DNA of 64,000 bases from Enterobacter asburiae. GTDB lineage: Bacteria > Pseudomonadota > Gammaproteobacteria > Enterobacterales > Enterobacteriaceae. The DNA is taken from contig JAAQVN010000001.1 in assembly GCA_011754535.1 (NCBI GenBank), positions 2,418,001-2,482,000 on the forward strand, written 5' to 3'. Below are positions 37,160 to 46,669 of the stretch, piece by piece (positions within the stretch are counted from its first letter, which is position 1; each line of letters starts with the position of its first letter). A program made the position numbers and the translations under genes. Under the pieces are notes generated by a model that made no database searches, was not told the DNA's origin, and worked only from the letters and a program-made list of their open reading frames with translations.

Positions 37160-37705
37160 ATGACCTCGAAAAAGAGTGCTTCACCCGATCGCGACGATAT
37201 CAACGATGGCCGGATCGTCTCTTCCCGCCATCTGGTTTCCGAGCGCTGCGCAGAACTGTCAGAGCTGGAGTACGCGCTGATCATGACCGGCAACGCGTTC
37301 AACAAATGGATGGTGCGCTGCATGACCGCAGCCGGCGAACCGGATATGGGCGCCTTTGACGTTTCGCTGCTGCATCACGTGAACCACCGCGACCGCAAGA
37401 AAAAGCTGGCCGACATCTGTTTCGTGCTTAACGTGGAAGATACCCACGTGGTGACCTATGCCCTGAAGAAGCTGGTCAAAGCGGGCTACGTGACGAGTGA
37501 GAAAGCGGGTAAAGAGCTCTTTTTCTCCACCACGGAGGAAGGGAAAGCGTTGTGCATGAAGTACCGGGACGTGCGGGAAGCGTGTCTAATTGCCATCCAC
37601 GCGGAGAGCGGCATTTCCGGGAAAGCGATCGGCGAAACCGCGCAGCTGCTACGCGCGATCTCCTCCCTGTATGACACCGCCGCCCGCGCGGCGGCATCGC
37701 TCTGA
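37160..37705 (+). CDS. Winged-helix DNA-binding regulator (MarR-like)
   Basis: A 181-residue cytosolic protein with a winged-helix core at about 70-150 (FDVSLLHHVNHRDRKKKLAD, VLNVEDTHVVTYALKKLVKA, YVTSEKAGKELFFSTTEEG), as in MarR-like winged-helix proteins. AAGGAACG lies seven bases before the ATG. It is divergent from the DUF969-DUF979-DUF2891 operon, and the gap between them holds a nested palindrome, so local control including autoregulation is likely. The ligand is unknown. Its stop codon lies one base from the end of the convergent treX gene. Confidence 0.75.
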   Translation: MTSKKSASPDRDDINDGRIVSSRHLVSERCAELSELEYALIMTGNAFNKWMVRCMTAAGEPDMGAFDVSLLHHVNHRDRKKKLADICFVLNVEDTHVVTYALKKLVKAGYVTSEKAGKELFFSTTEEGKALCMKYRDVREACLIAIHAESGISGKAIGETAQLLRAISSLYDTAARAAASL

Positions 37706-37706
37706 A

Positions 37707-39782
37707 CTACGGACGTCTGAACAGGGTAATGCTGCGTCCGGCCAGCTCGTACTCTACGGTGTCGGTGATCGCTGTTCCGGCGGCAGCGTCATCCGCCGTA
37801 GACAGTTCAAGAACCCATCCCCCTTCGCCAAACTGCGGGATCTGGAACGGCACGGTGCCTTCGAACGGGTTAAACAGCATCAGCACGTCGTGCCAGATGC
37901 CGTCCTCCTGCCTGAGATCCGGCCTGCTGATGGAGACCCCAAGCGTCGAACCTTCATCCCACTGCTCGGCCTGCTGCGGGCCGCCTCCGGCATTGAACCA
38001 GCGGATCTCCAGCCCATCGCGCCAGCTTTCACGGCGCAGCAGCGGCTGTTGCGCGCGAAGGGCAATGAGACGACGAGTAAACTCGCGCAGCGCAGCGTCG
38101 TTTTCGGAGAACCCCTTCCAGTCAATCCACGAGATCTCGCTGTCCTGACAGTAGCCGTTGTTGTTGCCCTTCTGCGTGCGGCCAAACTCGTCCCCCGCCA
38201 GCAGCATCGGCGTGCCGTGGGAGAACAGCAGCGTGGTCAGGAAATTGCGCTTCTGCCGTTCGCGTGTAGCAATAATATCCGGGTTCTCCGTCGGTCCTTC
38301 TTCCCCATAGTTGTACGAGCGGTTATCGTTATGCCCGTCGTTATTGTCCTCTCCGTTATCGGCGTTATGCTTCTCGTTGTACGACACCAGATCATTCAGC
38401 GTAAAGCCGTCGTGAGCGGTGATGAAGTTGACGCTGGCCCACGGACGACGCCCGCGCAGATCGTACAGATCCCCGGAGCCCAGCAGACGCGCGGCAAAGT
38501 CGGTGGAGACGTTATCCCCCTTCCAGTACTCGCGAACGGTATCACGATACTTATCGTTCCACTCCCCCCAGCCCGGCGGGAAACCGCCGACCTGATACCC
38601 GCCGGGGCCAATATCCCAGGGTTCGCCAATCAGCTTGAGTCTCGATAACACCGGATCCTGAGTCATGGCGTCGAAGAAACCGCCGCGTGGGTCAAACCCC
38701 TCGGGCTCGCGGCCCAGTATCGTCCCCAGGTCGAAACGAAAACCGTCAATATGCATCGACTCCGCCCAGTAGCGCAGGGAGTCCATCACCATCTGCAGCA
38801 CGCGCGGGTGCGAGGTGTTGACCGTATTTCCCGTCCCGGTGTCGTTGATGTAGTACCGGTGCTGGTCCGGCAGGGTTCGGTAATAGCTGTAGTTATCGAT
38901 CCCCTTAAACGAGAGCGTAGGCCCTAGCTCGTTACCTTCCGCCGTGTGGTTATAGACCACGTCCAGAATCACCTCAATGCCCGCGTCATGATAGGCGCGC
39001 ACCATGTCGCGAAAGCCCTGGATCCCCGCCGGGCCGTAGTAGCGCGACGCGGGGGCAAAAAAGCCCAGCGTGTTATAGCCCCAGAAGTTTTTCAGGCCAC
39101 GGTCGAGGAGATGCTGGTCGTCCGGGAACCAATGAACCGGCAGCAGCTCCACCGAGGTAATGCCCAGGCTTTTGATGTAGTCGACCGAGGCTTTATGTCC
39201 CATCCCCTCAAACGTTCCGCGCAGCTCGGGCGGGATGGCCGGGTTCATCTGGGTAAAGCCCTTGACGTGGCTCTCATAGACAACGGTATGCGGCCAGGGC
39301 ACGTTTGGCCGGTTGTTATCCTGCCAGTCGAAAGCGTTCGGGTCGATAACCTTGCATTTCGGCGTGAACGGCGCGCTGTCCCGCGTATCAAAGCTTAAAT
39401 CTAACTCGTCATGCCCCAGCTCATAGCCGAAATGGGCATCGTTCCAGTCGATATCGCCCACCAGTTCACGGGCATACGGGTCGATAAGCAGCTTATGCGG
39501 GTTAAAACGGTGACCGTTTTCAGGGTTGTAAGGTCCGTAGACGCGATAGCCATACAGCGCGCCGGGCTTCAGATCGGGCACATAGCCGTGCCAGACCTCA
39601 TGGGTATATTCCGGCAGCTCCAGCCGGGCGATTTCCGTTTTCCCGGACGGGTCAAACAGACAGAGCTCCACCCGCTCAGCGTGCGCGGAGAACAGCGCGA
39701 AGTTAACCCCCTTCCCGTCATAATTCGCCCCCAGCTGTTGGCCATGACCGGCCCGAATTTCAAACGTAGTATCCTTTGCCAT
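37707..39782 (-). CDS. treX: TreX/GlgX-type glycogen debranching enzyme
   Basis: A 691-residue GH13 enzyme that cuts alpha-1,6 branches of glycogen or maltodextrin. An N-terminal CBM48-like domain (FEIRAGHGQQLGANYDGKGV) precedes the barrel. Catalytic motifs are visible: VVYNHTAEGNE, GFRFDLGT (nucleophile Asp), IGEPWD (acid Glu) and ITAHDGFT (His-Asp). It is longer than E. coli GlgX (657) and is the third gene of a treZ-treY-treX operon, starting 15 bases after treY. It supplies linear maltodextrins for TreY. The symbol treX follows its operon context; glgX would be the alternative. Confidence 0.9.
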   Translation of the reverse strand: MAKDTTFEIRAGHGQQLGANYDGKGVNFALFSAHAERVELCLFDPSGKTEIARLELPEYTHEVWHGYVPDLKPGALYGYRVYGPYNPENGHRFNPHKLLIDPYARELVGDIDWNDAHFGYELGHDELDLSFDTRDSAPFTPKCKVIDPNAFDWQDNNRPNVPWPHTVVYESHVKGFTQMNPAIPPELRGTFEGMGHKASVDYIKSLGITSVELLPVHWFPDDQHLLDRGLKNFWGYNTLGFFAPASRYYGPAGIQGFRDMVRAYHDAGIEVILDVVYNHTAEGNELGPTLSFKGIDNYSYYRTLPDQHRYYINDTGTGNTVNTSHPRVLQMVMDSLRYWAESMHIDGFRFDLGTILGREPEGFDPRGGFFDAMTQDPVLSRLKLIGEPWDIGPGGYQVGGFPPGWGEWNDKYRDTVREYWKGDNVSTDFAARLLGSGDLYDLRGRRPWASVNFITAHDGFTLNDLVSYNEKHNADNGEDNNDGHNDNRSYNYGEEGPTENPDIIATRERQKRNFLTTLLFSHGTPMLLAGDEFGRTQKGNNNGYCQDSEISWIDWKGFSENDAALREFTRRLIALRAQQPLLRRESWRDGLEIRWFNAGGGPQQAEQWDEGSTLGVSISRPDLRQEDGIWHDVLMLFNPFEGTVPFQIPQFGEGGWVLELSTADDAAAGTAITDTVEYELAGRSITLFRRP

Positions 39783-39797
39783 TTTCGTTCTCCACGA

Positions 39798-42266
39798 TTA
39801 TTCGCAGGTAAGCAGAACCAGTACACATCCCTTTTCTGACGTTAAATCCAGCGTCTCTTGCAGAATGCGGCTCTCACCGCTGAACAGATCCCGATAGCGC
39901 TTCCCGGCCAGTTCGTCGGGTATCGCTACCGTGGTATTGACCCACAGCTGATGATTATCGGTGACGCCAAAAACCAGACGCGGCACGGCAACGATCAGCG
40001 CCTCGTCGTCCTTAACCCGCGCATAGACAATCAGGTTTTCCTCGCGCTCGCCGGAAACCTTGAGCGGCAGCCAGTCGCCGTAGCGGAAAAGCGCGTCGTA
40101 ATGCGGTCGAAGTCGTAACAGCGTGGCGGTAACGAACTGTTTAACGCGCCCGTCACGCCAGCAGGCCGGGTTGTCAAACACCGTGGCATCCGCCGCGCTG
40201 AGGTTTTGCACCAGGGCCGGGAAGTCCGGCTCCCGTCGGTTATCCGGGTCGACCAGGCTAAAGTTAAGCGCCTCGCTGCCCTGATAGATATCCGGCACGC
40301 CGGGAGCTGTCAGCTTGATCAGCGTCTGGCTGAGGCTGTTTATCAGCCCGGCGCGGATAAAGGGCTGCATCGCCTCGCTGAAATCGTGCAGGAACAGGCT
40401 GTTATCCGAGGACAACAGGTGCCGCGCGTAGCTCAACACCACGCTCTCGTAGCTCTCGTTGCTGTCGATCCAGTCGGTGCGCTGCTTCGCCTCGCGAAGC
40501 GCTTTCTCAAGGAAGCCGAGGAAGCGCGTCTCCAGTGATGCAAGCCCTTCAGCGTCGTCCGGCGACAGCGTGGCGGGCCAGACGCCCGCCAGCGCCTGGT
40601 AGATCATCCACGTATCTGCGGCGTTCGGCGCGGTGCCGTCATTAAGAAAACGCACCCGGGTCTGGTTAATCTGCCGCCAGCGGGCGAGATTTTCTCCCCA
40701 GCGTTCCGGCGCCTCCGTCAGGGTATAGAGACGCGCCCGGGCGTCTTCTCCGCGCTTGGTATCGTGCGTGGAGGTGCCCAGCAGCGCGTCCGGCTGACGG
40801 GCCAGACGAATGCGCATCTCCTGGTGAAAGCGGGATAGTGAAAACGCGCGCGGCGTCGGGTCAGCGCCCACTTCATTGAGCGCAAGCTCAAGGTTAAGGC
40901 GGAAAAACAGCGTATCTTCCACCGACTTCGCCATCAGCGGCCCGGTCAGCTGCTGGAAGCGTGTTCTGAAAAGCGCGGCGGACTCGCGGCAATCTTCCGG
41001 CAGGTCGCCGGTAAGAATGCGCACAATCAGACTCAGGGCCGCCTCGGACGTATTTACGCCGGCGACCACGCGGCTAAGCAGCGCCACGTCTGGCGGGGTT
41101 AACCCCTCCCGGGTGCCATAGGTGCGGTACACCGGAAACGCAATAAGCAACTCGCGCAGCGCGTGACGGATTTCCTCGCGCGGCAGCGCAACCTCATTAC
41201 GGCGGGCCAGATCGTCAGCAAGGTTTAGCAGCGTGGTGAACTCGCCCTCAAAATTACGATCGGTCATCAGGCCCTTGGCATCGCGCAGTTCCGCATGGCG
41301 ATCGACCGTCATTCCCAGCGTCTCGTCGTGGATGGTCTCCAGACGCGACAGGTTATCGTCATCGACCAGCACCTCCGCCAGCGAGGCGATAAACTCGTAC
41401 CCGGTGGTACCGGAAACCGGCCAGTCGGTGGGCAGCTGCTCTCCCTTCGCGAGAATTTTCTCGACCGTGATGTAACAGTCGGGTCCGGCTGCCTGCCGCA
41501 GCTTCTGCAAATAACCCTGCGGATCGGCCAGGCCGTCAATATGGTCAATGCGCAGGCCGTCTACGACGCCCGCGTGAACCAGCTCAAGGATCAGCCGGTG
41601 CGTATCGTCGAAGACCGCCTCGTCTTCAACCCGAACGCCCACCAGACCCGTGATCTCGAAGAAGCGCCGCCACGAGAGCTGCTTCGGCGCTTCCCGCCAG
41701 GACATCAGCCGCCAGCTTTGCGCGTCGTGCAGTTCGGCAATGCTTTTCTCCTCGCTGTAGGTGCCCGGGTTGAGCGGGTACGCGGTGTCGTAATAGACCA
41801 GAGAGGCTCTGTTAGTGACAGTGTCACGTTCTAGCGTGATAGCCCCCTTCTCCAGCTCCGCCTCAAAGGTGTCGCCGAGAAACGGCAGCGTCAGTGGTCG
41901 CGACGCGTCGATATCGAAATAGCGGAAATAGCGGCTCTGCTGGCCGTATTCAATCACGTCCCGCCACCAGGTGTTCTCCAGCGAGGTGGACATATGGTTT
42001 GGGACAATATCCAAAATCAGCCCCATGCCGGCCTGCCTGAGCGCCGCGGCCATGCGGTCAAAGCCTTCCCGACCACCGATCGCGGGGTCAATTTCATTCG
42101 GGTTGGTCACGTCATAGCCGTGAGTGGAACCCGCTGTGGCGGTAAATACGGGCGAGGCATAGAGGTGGCTGATGCCGAGGTCTTTCAGATACGGCACCAG
42201 TTCGACAGCGCGGTCAAACGTCATGCCGTTGCGGAACTGGATACGGTACGTGGCGGAAGGGATCAT
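39798..42266 (-). CDS. treY: TreY, maltooligosyl trehalose synthase
   Basis: An 822-residue GH13 enzyme that converts the reducing-end maltose unit of a maltodextrin into a trehalose unit by intramolecular transglycosylation. It starts IPSATYRIQFRNGMTFDRAV, with IVPNHMS, GLRIDHIDGL (nucleophile Asp), ITVEKILAKGEQLP (acid Glu) and TSTHDTKRGEDARAR as further family signatures. It overlaps treZ by four bases (ATGA) and is followed by treX after 15 bases. Length is within the family range (about 700-850). Confidence 0.95.
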   Translation of the reverse strand: MIPSATYRIQFRNGMTFDRAVELVPYLKDLGISHLYASPVFTATAGSTHGYDVTNPNEIDPAIGGREGFDRMAAALRQAGMGLILDIVPNHMSTSLENTWWRDVIEYGQQSRYFRYFDIDASRPLTLPFLGDTFEAELEKGAITLERDTVTNRASLVYYDTAYPLNPGTYSEEKSIAELHDAQSWRLMSWREAPKQLSWRRFFEITGLVGVRVEDEAVFDDTHRLILELVHAGVVDGLRIDHIDGLADPQGYLQKLRQAAGPDCYITVEKILAKGEQLPTDWPVSGTTGYEFIASLAEVLVDDDNLSRLETIHDETLGMTVDRHAELRDAKGLMTDRNFEGEFTTLLNLADDLARRNEVALPREEIRHALRELLIAFPVYRTYGTREGLTPPDVALLSRVVAGVNTSEAALSLIVRILTGDLPEDCRESAALFRTRFQQLTGPLMAKSVEDTLFFRLNLELALNEVGADPTPRAFSLSRFHQEMRIRLARQPDALLGTSTHDTKRGEDARARLYTLTEAPERWGENLARWRQINQTRVRFLNDGTAPNAADTWMIYQALAGVWPATLSPDDAEGLASLETRFLGFLEKALREAKQRTDWIDSNESYESVVLSYARHLLSSDNSLFLHDFSEAMQPFIRAGLINSLSQTLIKLTAPGVPDIYQGSEALNFSLVDPDNRREPDFPALVQNLSAADATVFDNPACWRDGRVKQFVTATLLRLRPHYDALFRYGDWLPLKVSGEREENLIVYARVKDDEALIVAVPRLVFGVTDNHQLWVNTTVAIPDELAGKRYRDLFSGESRILQETLDLTSEKGCVLVLLTCE

Positions 42267-44050
42267 AACGATGCGTCTCCATCAGCAAAGCGAACGACAA
42301 TACTGTTCGGCGGCAAAACGTCCGTTACCTCCGGCCAGGCAAAGCGCGTCTCCCCTGAAAGCACAGGCAGATCGACAGGCTTAGGGCCGATATTCAGCGC
42401 CAGAGAGAGCGTCCCGGACGGGAAGTGCCAGCTCACCACCACCATGCCGGGCACGGTCTTGATTACCTTGCCCTGAACGGTGCCGCCATGACGCAGAAGC
42501 GGAACGATATGGCGATGGCGCAGCGTCAGCAGGTGGCGCGTGAAGCGCAGCCACGTTTTACCTTCGTCGGTGGCAATCTTATGCCAGTCGAGCTTTGATC
42601 GAACGAAGGTGTTCACGTCGTTCGGATCCGGGACGGTTTCATCGTGCCCGGCGTGGCCGGTGAACTCTTTCGCGCGCCCTTCCCGCACCGCTTTTGCCAG
42701 TTCGCCGTGAAAATCGGTGAAGAACAGGAACGGGTGCGTTTCACCGAACTCTTCGCCCATAAACAGCAGCGGGATATGGGGAGAAAGCAGCAGCGCGGCA
42801 AGCAGCACCCGCGTCTTATCGGCCCCCGCGAGGGTGATAAGACGCTCGCCCTGGGCGCGATTCCCGGTCTGATCGTGGTTCTGAATAAAATCGACGAAGA
42901 ACTGCGGCGGCTGCGTGCTGCACTCCACCCCGCGAGATTCCCCGGTTTGCAGCGAAATCTCACCCTGGTAGACAAACCCTTCCGCCAGCGCACGAGCGAA
43001 CTTTTTCTCCGGCTCAAAGGCAAAATCCTGGTAGTAGGCGTGCGTTTCGCCGGTAGCAAACACGTGGGCAGCGTTGTGGAAGTCATCATTCCACTCGGCG
43101 GTGAACAGCGGCGTGTTGCCCTGTTCATCGCGCGGATGCAGGAAAATCACGTTGCGGCTGTCTTCCGTGGTCAGGTGAACGTGACGGTGCGGGAGCGCCT
43201 CGCGGATCTTCGCGGCAATCTCCTCAAGAATGTGCGTCTCCGCGCTGTCTTTAATCTGGTCGATGGCATCAAAGCGCAGGCCGTCCAGACGGTATTCCGT
43301 CAGCCAGTAGAGCGGCGCATCGGTAATGTAATGCCTCACCGGCTCGCGCTCGTAAGCGATGCCGTTGCCCCAGGGCGTCATCCGCTTCGTATCGAAAAAC
43401 GCGGGCGACAGCAGAGGCAGATAGTTCCCCTCCGGGCCGAAGTGGTTGAGCACGATATCCAGCACTACCGAAAGCCCCAACCCGTGCGCGGCATCGATAA
43501 ACGCGTGGAAATCCTCCGGCGTGCCGTAGGCAGAGTGCGGGGCATACAGCAGCACGCCGTCGTAGCCCCAGCCGCGGGATCCGCCAAACTGGGAGACGGG
43601 CATAACTTCAAGCTGGGTGATACCCAGCTCTGCCAGATAAGGCAGCTTGTCGATGGCCGCCCGGAAGGTGCCCTCCGGGGTAAAGGTGCCGATGTGCAGC
43701 TCGTAGATAACCGTCTCTTCCCACGGCCGTCCTGCCCAGTCCCGGTTGACCGGCTGATAGCGTCGGGGATCGATAACGACGGAGGGGCCGTTAACATCGC
43801 CCTTTTGCGCGCGCGATGCCGGGTCGGGTACCGCCATGCCGTCCTGCAGGACAAACTGATACTCTGCGCCGTGCGTGACGCCATGAACGTCTGCCTGGAA
43901 CCAGCCGTGCCCCACCGCCGTCATCGGCACGTCGGTGGCGGCCAGACGTAGCGTAAGTTCTTTCTGTCCTTCTGCCCAGACGCGAAAACGTACAACGTCA
44001 TCGGAAATAAACTCAGCACCCCACTGCTTTTGAAATGTCCTGAATTCCAT
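42263..44050 (-). CDS. treZ: TreZ, maltooligosyl trehalose trehalohydrolase
   Basis: A 595-residue GH13 enzyme that releases trehalose from the maltooligosyl-trehalose made by TreY. An N-terminal CBM48-like domain (VRFRVWAEGQKELTL) precedes the barrel with IYELHIGTFTPEGTF, VLNHFGPEGNYLP, GLRFDAIDQI (nucleophile Asp), LTTEDSRN (acid Glu) and FIQNHDQTGNRAQGE (His-Asp). It is the first gene of the operon. The TreZ-TreY-TreX route makes trehalose from glycogen and is independent of OtsAB; in family members it serves osmotic or desiccation stress. Confidence 0.95.
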   Translation of the reverse strand: MEFRTFQKQWGAEFISDDVVRFRVWAEGQKELTLRLAATDVPMTAVGHGWFQADVHGVTHGAEYQFVLQDGMAVPDPASRAQKGDVNGPSVVIDPRRYQPVNRDWAGRPWEETVIYELHIGTFTPEGTFRAAIDKLPYLAELGITQLEVMPVSQFGGSRGWGYDGVLLYAPHSAYGTPEDFHAFIDAAHGLGLSVVLDIVLNHFGPEGNYLPLLSPAFFDTKRMTPWGNGIAYEREPVRHYITDAPLYWLTEYRLDGLRFDAIDQIKDSAETHILEEIAAKIREALPHRHVHLTTEDSRNVIFLHPRDEQGNTPLFTAEWNDDFHNAAHVFATGETHAYYQDFAFEPEKKFARALAEGFVYQGEISLQTGESRGVECSTQPPQFFVDFIQNHDQTGNRAQGERLITLAGADKTRVLLAALLLSPHIPLLFMGEEFGETHPFLFFTDFHGELAKAVREGRAKEFTGHAGHDETVPDPNDVNTFVRSKLDWHKIATDEGKTWLRFTRHLLTLRHRHIVPLLRHGGTVQGKVIKTVPGMVVVSWHFPSGTLSLALNIGPKPVDLPVLSGETRFAWPEVTDVLPPNSIVVRFADGDASL

Positions 44051-44182
44051 TCATTGTCCTCGAATGACCCACATTTTACGCGGAACGAAGTACAAGCTTA
44101 GTTCAGGATTAAAAGTCCGTTAGCTCAGCGGATTTAACCGCTTCGTCTATTCTTTATGAAATAACTCACTACCGGGAATACT

Positions 44183-44710
44183 ATGCAGATTCGAAAAGGA
44201 TTAAATACCGATCTCCCACGCCTTGAATGCTGTGACTTTTCTTTCACCATTAGCCGCATCGCCAGAGAGCCTTTTATCCACGGTGATTTGCATATCGAAG
44301 CCGTTGCCGAGCCCTGGATAAAAACCTACGAGCTCGACATCCAAACCCTTGAAAACCACTGTGTTAATCCGGATGCCATCTTTCTTGTTGCTGAAACGGA
44401 TGACGGTCAAATAGCCGGATTTATTACCGCTTCGATCGGCTGGAATAAGTTTATTTCGGTGGATTACATCGCCGTGGAGCGCACGAAACGCCGAACCGGC
44501 GCCGCGCAAAAGCTGATGGCCGCCGCGCACGTCTGGGCCCGGAGCGTAAACGCGCCGGGATTACGGCTTGAAACACAAAATGTGAACGTCTCTGCCTGTC
44601 TGTTTTACCGTCACTACGGGTTTACCCTGGGCGGATACGATCGTTATCTCTATAACGCCTTGCCGGAAAAAGACGAAGTCGCCCTGTTCTGGTATTACAT
44701 GCTGGTGTAG
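44183..44710 (+). CDS. GNAT acetyltransferase, streptothricin-acetyltransferase-like
   Basis: A 175-residue GNAT protein. The acetyl-CoA region is seen as DYIAVERTKRRTGAAQKLM. The segment LRLETQNVNVSACLFYRHYG, then FTLGGYDRYLYN and a C-terminal VALFWYYML, follows the pattern of streptothricin acetyltransferases of the Sat4 and SatA groups (LETQ, N, ACxFYxxxGFxxGxxDxxLY, FWY). The length also fits (173-180). Such enzymes acetylate the beta-lysine amino group of streptothricin. The match is from memory, and other GNATs share parts of it. It is divergent from treZ. Confidence 0.7.
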   Translation: MQIRKGLNTDLPRLECCDFSFTISRIAREPFIHGDLHIEAVAEPWIKTYELDIQTLENHCVNPDAIFLVAETDDGQIAGFITASIGWNKFISVDYIAVERTKRRTGAAQKLMAAAHVWARSVNAPGLRLETQNVNVSACLFYRHYGFTLGGYDRYLYNALPEKDEVALFWYYMLV

Positions 44711-44787
44711 CGATGCAGCCTTCATATTTCTGTCATTGAACTTCATTACGCTTTCGGGATTTTAACCACGGTGTTGAGGAAAGAAGT

Positions 44788-45540
44788 GTGAATTCAATGG
44801 CTAAGGCATTACTGCTGGTATTACCTGTTATGAGTGCAGCGGCGACGGCCGCCGGGCGAGACCTGTGTGAACCCAAAGCGTACGAAATGGCGCTGCGCTA
44901 TCAGCAGAAATCGGCAGAGATTATGGCCCTTCAGCTGCAGACGTATCGGTTTGCCACCGAGCGCTTCAACGAGAAGTTAAAGGATCTGAAAACGCCTGAA
45001 AATTACGCCGTAGTAATGGACCTGGATGAAACGGTACTGGATAACACCCCCCTGCTGGTGCGCGACATGGAGCAGTGTCACGACTATACGAAATGGGATA
45101 CCTGGAGCGACTGGGAGAAACAGGGAAAACCCGGCTTAATTCCGGGAGCGAAGGCATTTCTTGACCACGTTAATCAAAGCAAGGTCCGTATCTATTACGT
45201 CTCGGACCGCATGCAGGAAAATAAAGCCGATACGCTCAGAACGTTAACAGCCCTGGGACTTCCGCAGGTGTCCGATGAAAGCGTGCTTCTGGATACGGTC
45301 AGCAAGGAAGAGCGTCGCCAGAGCATCCTCAAAAAGCAGCAGATCGTGATGCTGTTTGGCGACAGCCTGCCGGATTTCGCCGTGCAGTTTAAAAACAAAA
45401 AGCCGAGCGAGCAGCAGCGCGAGCTGGTTGAGGCCAGCATGGAACACTTCGGTAATGACTGGATTGTGCTGCCTAATGCCGCTTATGGCTCCTGGTCGAA
45501 AGCCACGCCGGACGGCTGGAACGCATCGCTGAAAAAATAA
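44788..45540 (+). CDS. Exported HAD-family (class IIIB) acid phosphatase / 5'-nucleotidase, e(P4)-like
   Basis: A 250-residue protein with a signal peptide (about 1-22, ending ATAA) and an HAD phosphatase domain of the e(P4)/class B-C type. It shows motif I VVMDLDETVLDNT (nucleophile and acid Asp), YYVSDR as motif II, a Lys-rich segment, and motif IV FGDSLPDF. Such enzymes dephosphorylate nucleotides in the periplasm; no lipobox is present, so it should be soluble. The GTG at 44788 is chosen since GAGGA is seven bases upstream; the ATG at 44797 is too far from it. A terminator follows. Confidence 0.82.
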   Translation: MNSMAKALLLVLPVMSAAATAAGRDLCEPKAYEMALRYQQKSAEIMALQLQTYRFATERFNEKLKDLKTPENYAVVMDLDETVLDNTPLLVRDMEQCHDYTKWDTWSDWEKQGKPGLIPGAKAFLDHVNQSKVRIYYVSDRMQENKADTLRTLTALGLPQVSDESVLLDTVSKEERRQSILKKQQIVMLFGDSLPDFAVQFKNKKPSEQQRELVEASMEHFGNDWIVLPNAAYGSWSKATPDGWNASLKK

Positions 45541-45549
45541 CGTTTTACG

Positions 45550-45582
45550 AGCCGGGAAAGGCTTCACTGTCACCCGGCTTTT
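45550..45582 (+). terminator. Terminator of the acid phosphatase gene
   Basis: AGCCGGG (45550-45556) pairs with CCCGGCT (45573-45579) across a 16-base loop, followed by a short T run (45579-45582). It is ten bases after the phosphatase stop. Confidence 0.6.
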
Positions 45583-45681
45583 GCGCTGAGCTATTTATCT
45601 CGTTTATAGGTCCTATCATTTCCGGGCAGGTTCTTATACTTTTACGGAGCAGTAAGATGAGCACTTTCAAAGGAGACTCGT

Positions 45682-46668
45682 ATGCTTACCGTGAAAAAAC
45701 TTGCTCTTTCCACGCTGATTTCAAGTTCAATGCTTTTTTACCCTACGCTGCAGGCCTCGGCGGAAACGCCGCAGCACGTCGTTAAACAATCGGCAGGCGG
45801 TTACAGCGTGCAGGTCGGCGACGTTGTGGTGACCTCGTTTACCGACGGGACCGTCGCGCAGGATCTGCACAAACTGCTGCGCCGGACCACAGAGCAAAAA
45901 ACTGACGCACTGCTCGCGAAAAATTTCCAGACCAACCCGGCGGAAGTGTCCATCAATGCCTTTCTGATTGCGATGCCCGGACACAAAATCCTGGTCGATA
46001 CCGGCTCCGGCCAGCTCTTTGGCCCCGGTAACGGCGGACGTCTGATTGAGAGCCTCGCCACCAGGGGAATCAAACCCGGGGACATCACTGAAGTCCTGCT
46101 GACCCACGCCCATTCCGACCATGCGGGCGGCCTGGTGAAAGACGGCAAGGTGGTGTTCAGCAACGCGCGCGTTTACGTCGGCAAACCGGACGTCGACTTT
46201 TTCTTTAACGAAGACAATCAGAAAAAAACCGGCTACGACCAGAACTACTTTGACGTCGCGCAGAAAACCTTAAAGCCCTATCTTGACGCCGGCAAAGTGG
46301 TGCCGTTTAGCGGAACCTCTGAGATTCTTCCGGGGCTTACCGGCACGGTTCACCCCGGACACACGCCGGGTTCGGCCTTCTACACGCTTGAAAGTAAAGG
46401 CGAGAAGATCACCTTCATCGGTGACGTTATTCACGTTGCGGCGGTCCAGTTCCCGCAGCCTGAGGTTACTATCGCCTACGATCAGGATCAGGACGGCGCA
46501 GCACGCGTGCGCGAGCATGCGTTCGCAGAGTTTGTGAAAAACAGAGACCTGGTTGCCGCACCCCATCTGCCTTTCCCGGGCATCGGGTATGTGACGAAAG
46601 GAGAGAAAGGCGGCTATGTCTGGGTACCTGTCACCTATACCAACCGGGACGCCAGCAGCGCGAAATAA
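45682..46668 (+). CDS. Exported metallo-beta-lactamase-fold hydrolase
   Basis: A 328-residue protein with a signal peptide (about 1-27, LQASA) and an MBL-fold domain. The metal site LLTHAHSDHAGGL has the HxHxDH motif, with the further His of TVHPGHTPGS and Asp of FIGDVIH. Such proteins are diverse (lactonases, glyoxalase II-like, quorum-quenching-like); sequence alone does not give the substrate. AAGGAGAC precedes the ATG. A LysR gene starts one base after its stop on the same strand, so the two form a coupled unit. Confidence 0.8.
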   Translation: MLTVKKLALSTLISSSMLFYPTLQASAETPQHVVKQSAGGYSVQVGDVVVTSFTDGTVAQDLHKLLRRTTEQKTDALLAKNFQTNPAEVSINAFLIAMPGHKILVDTGSGQLFGPGNGGRLIESLATRGIKPGDITEVLLTHAHSDHAGGLVKDGKVVFSNARVYVGKPDVDFFFNEDNQKKTGYDQNYFDVAQKTLKPYLDAGKVVPFSGTSEILPGLTGTVHPGHTPGSAFYTLESKGEKITFIGDVIHVAAVQFPQPEVTIAYDQDQDGAARVREHAFAEFVKNRDLVAAPHLPFPGIGYVTKGEKGGYVWVPVTYTNRDASSAK

Positions 46669-46669
46669 G

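Noticed and set aside
42644..43951. A 435-codon plus-strand frame over treZ
   Set aside because: Antisense to an intact GH13 gene with all catalytic motifs; product lacks any family signal.
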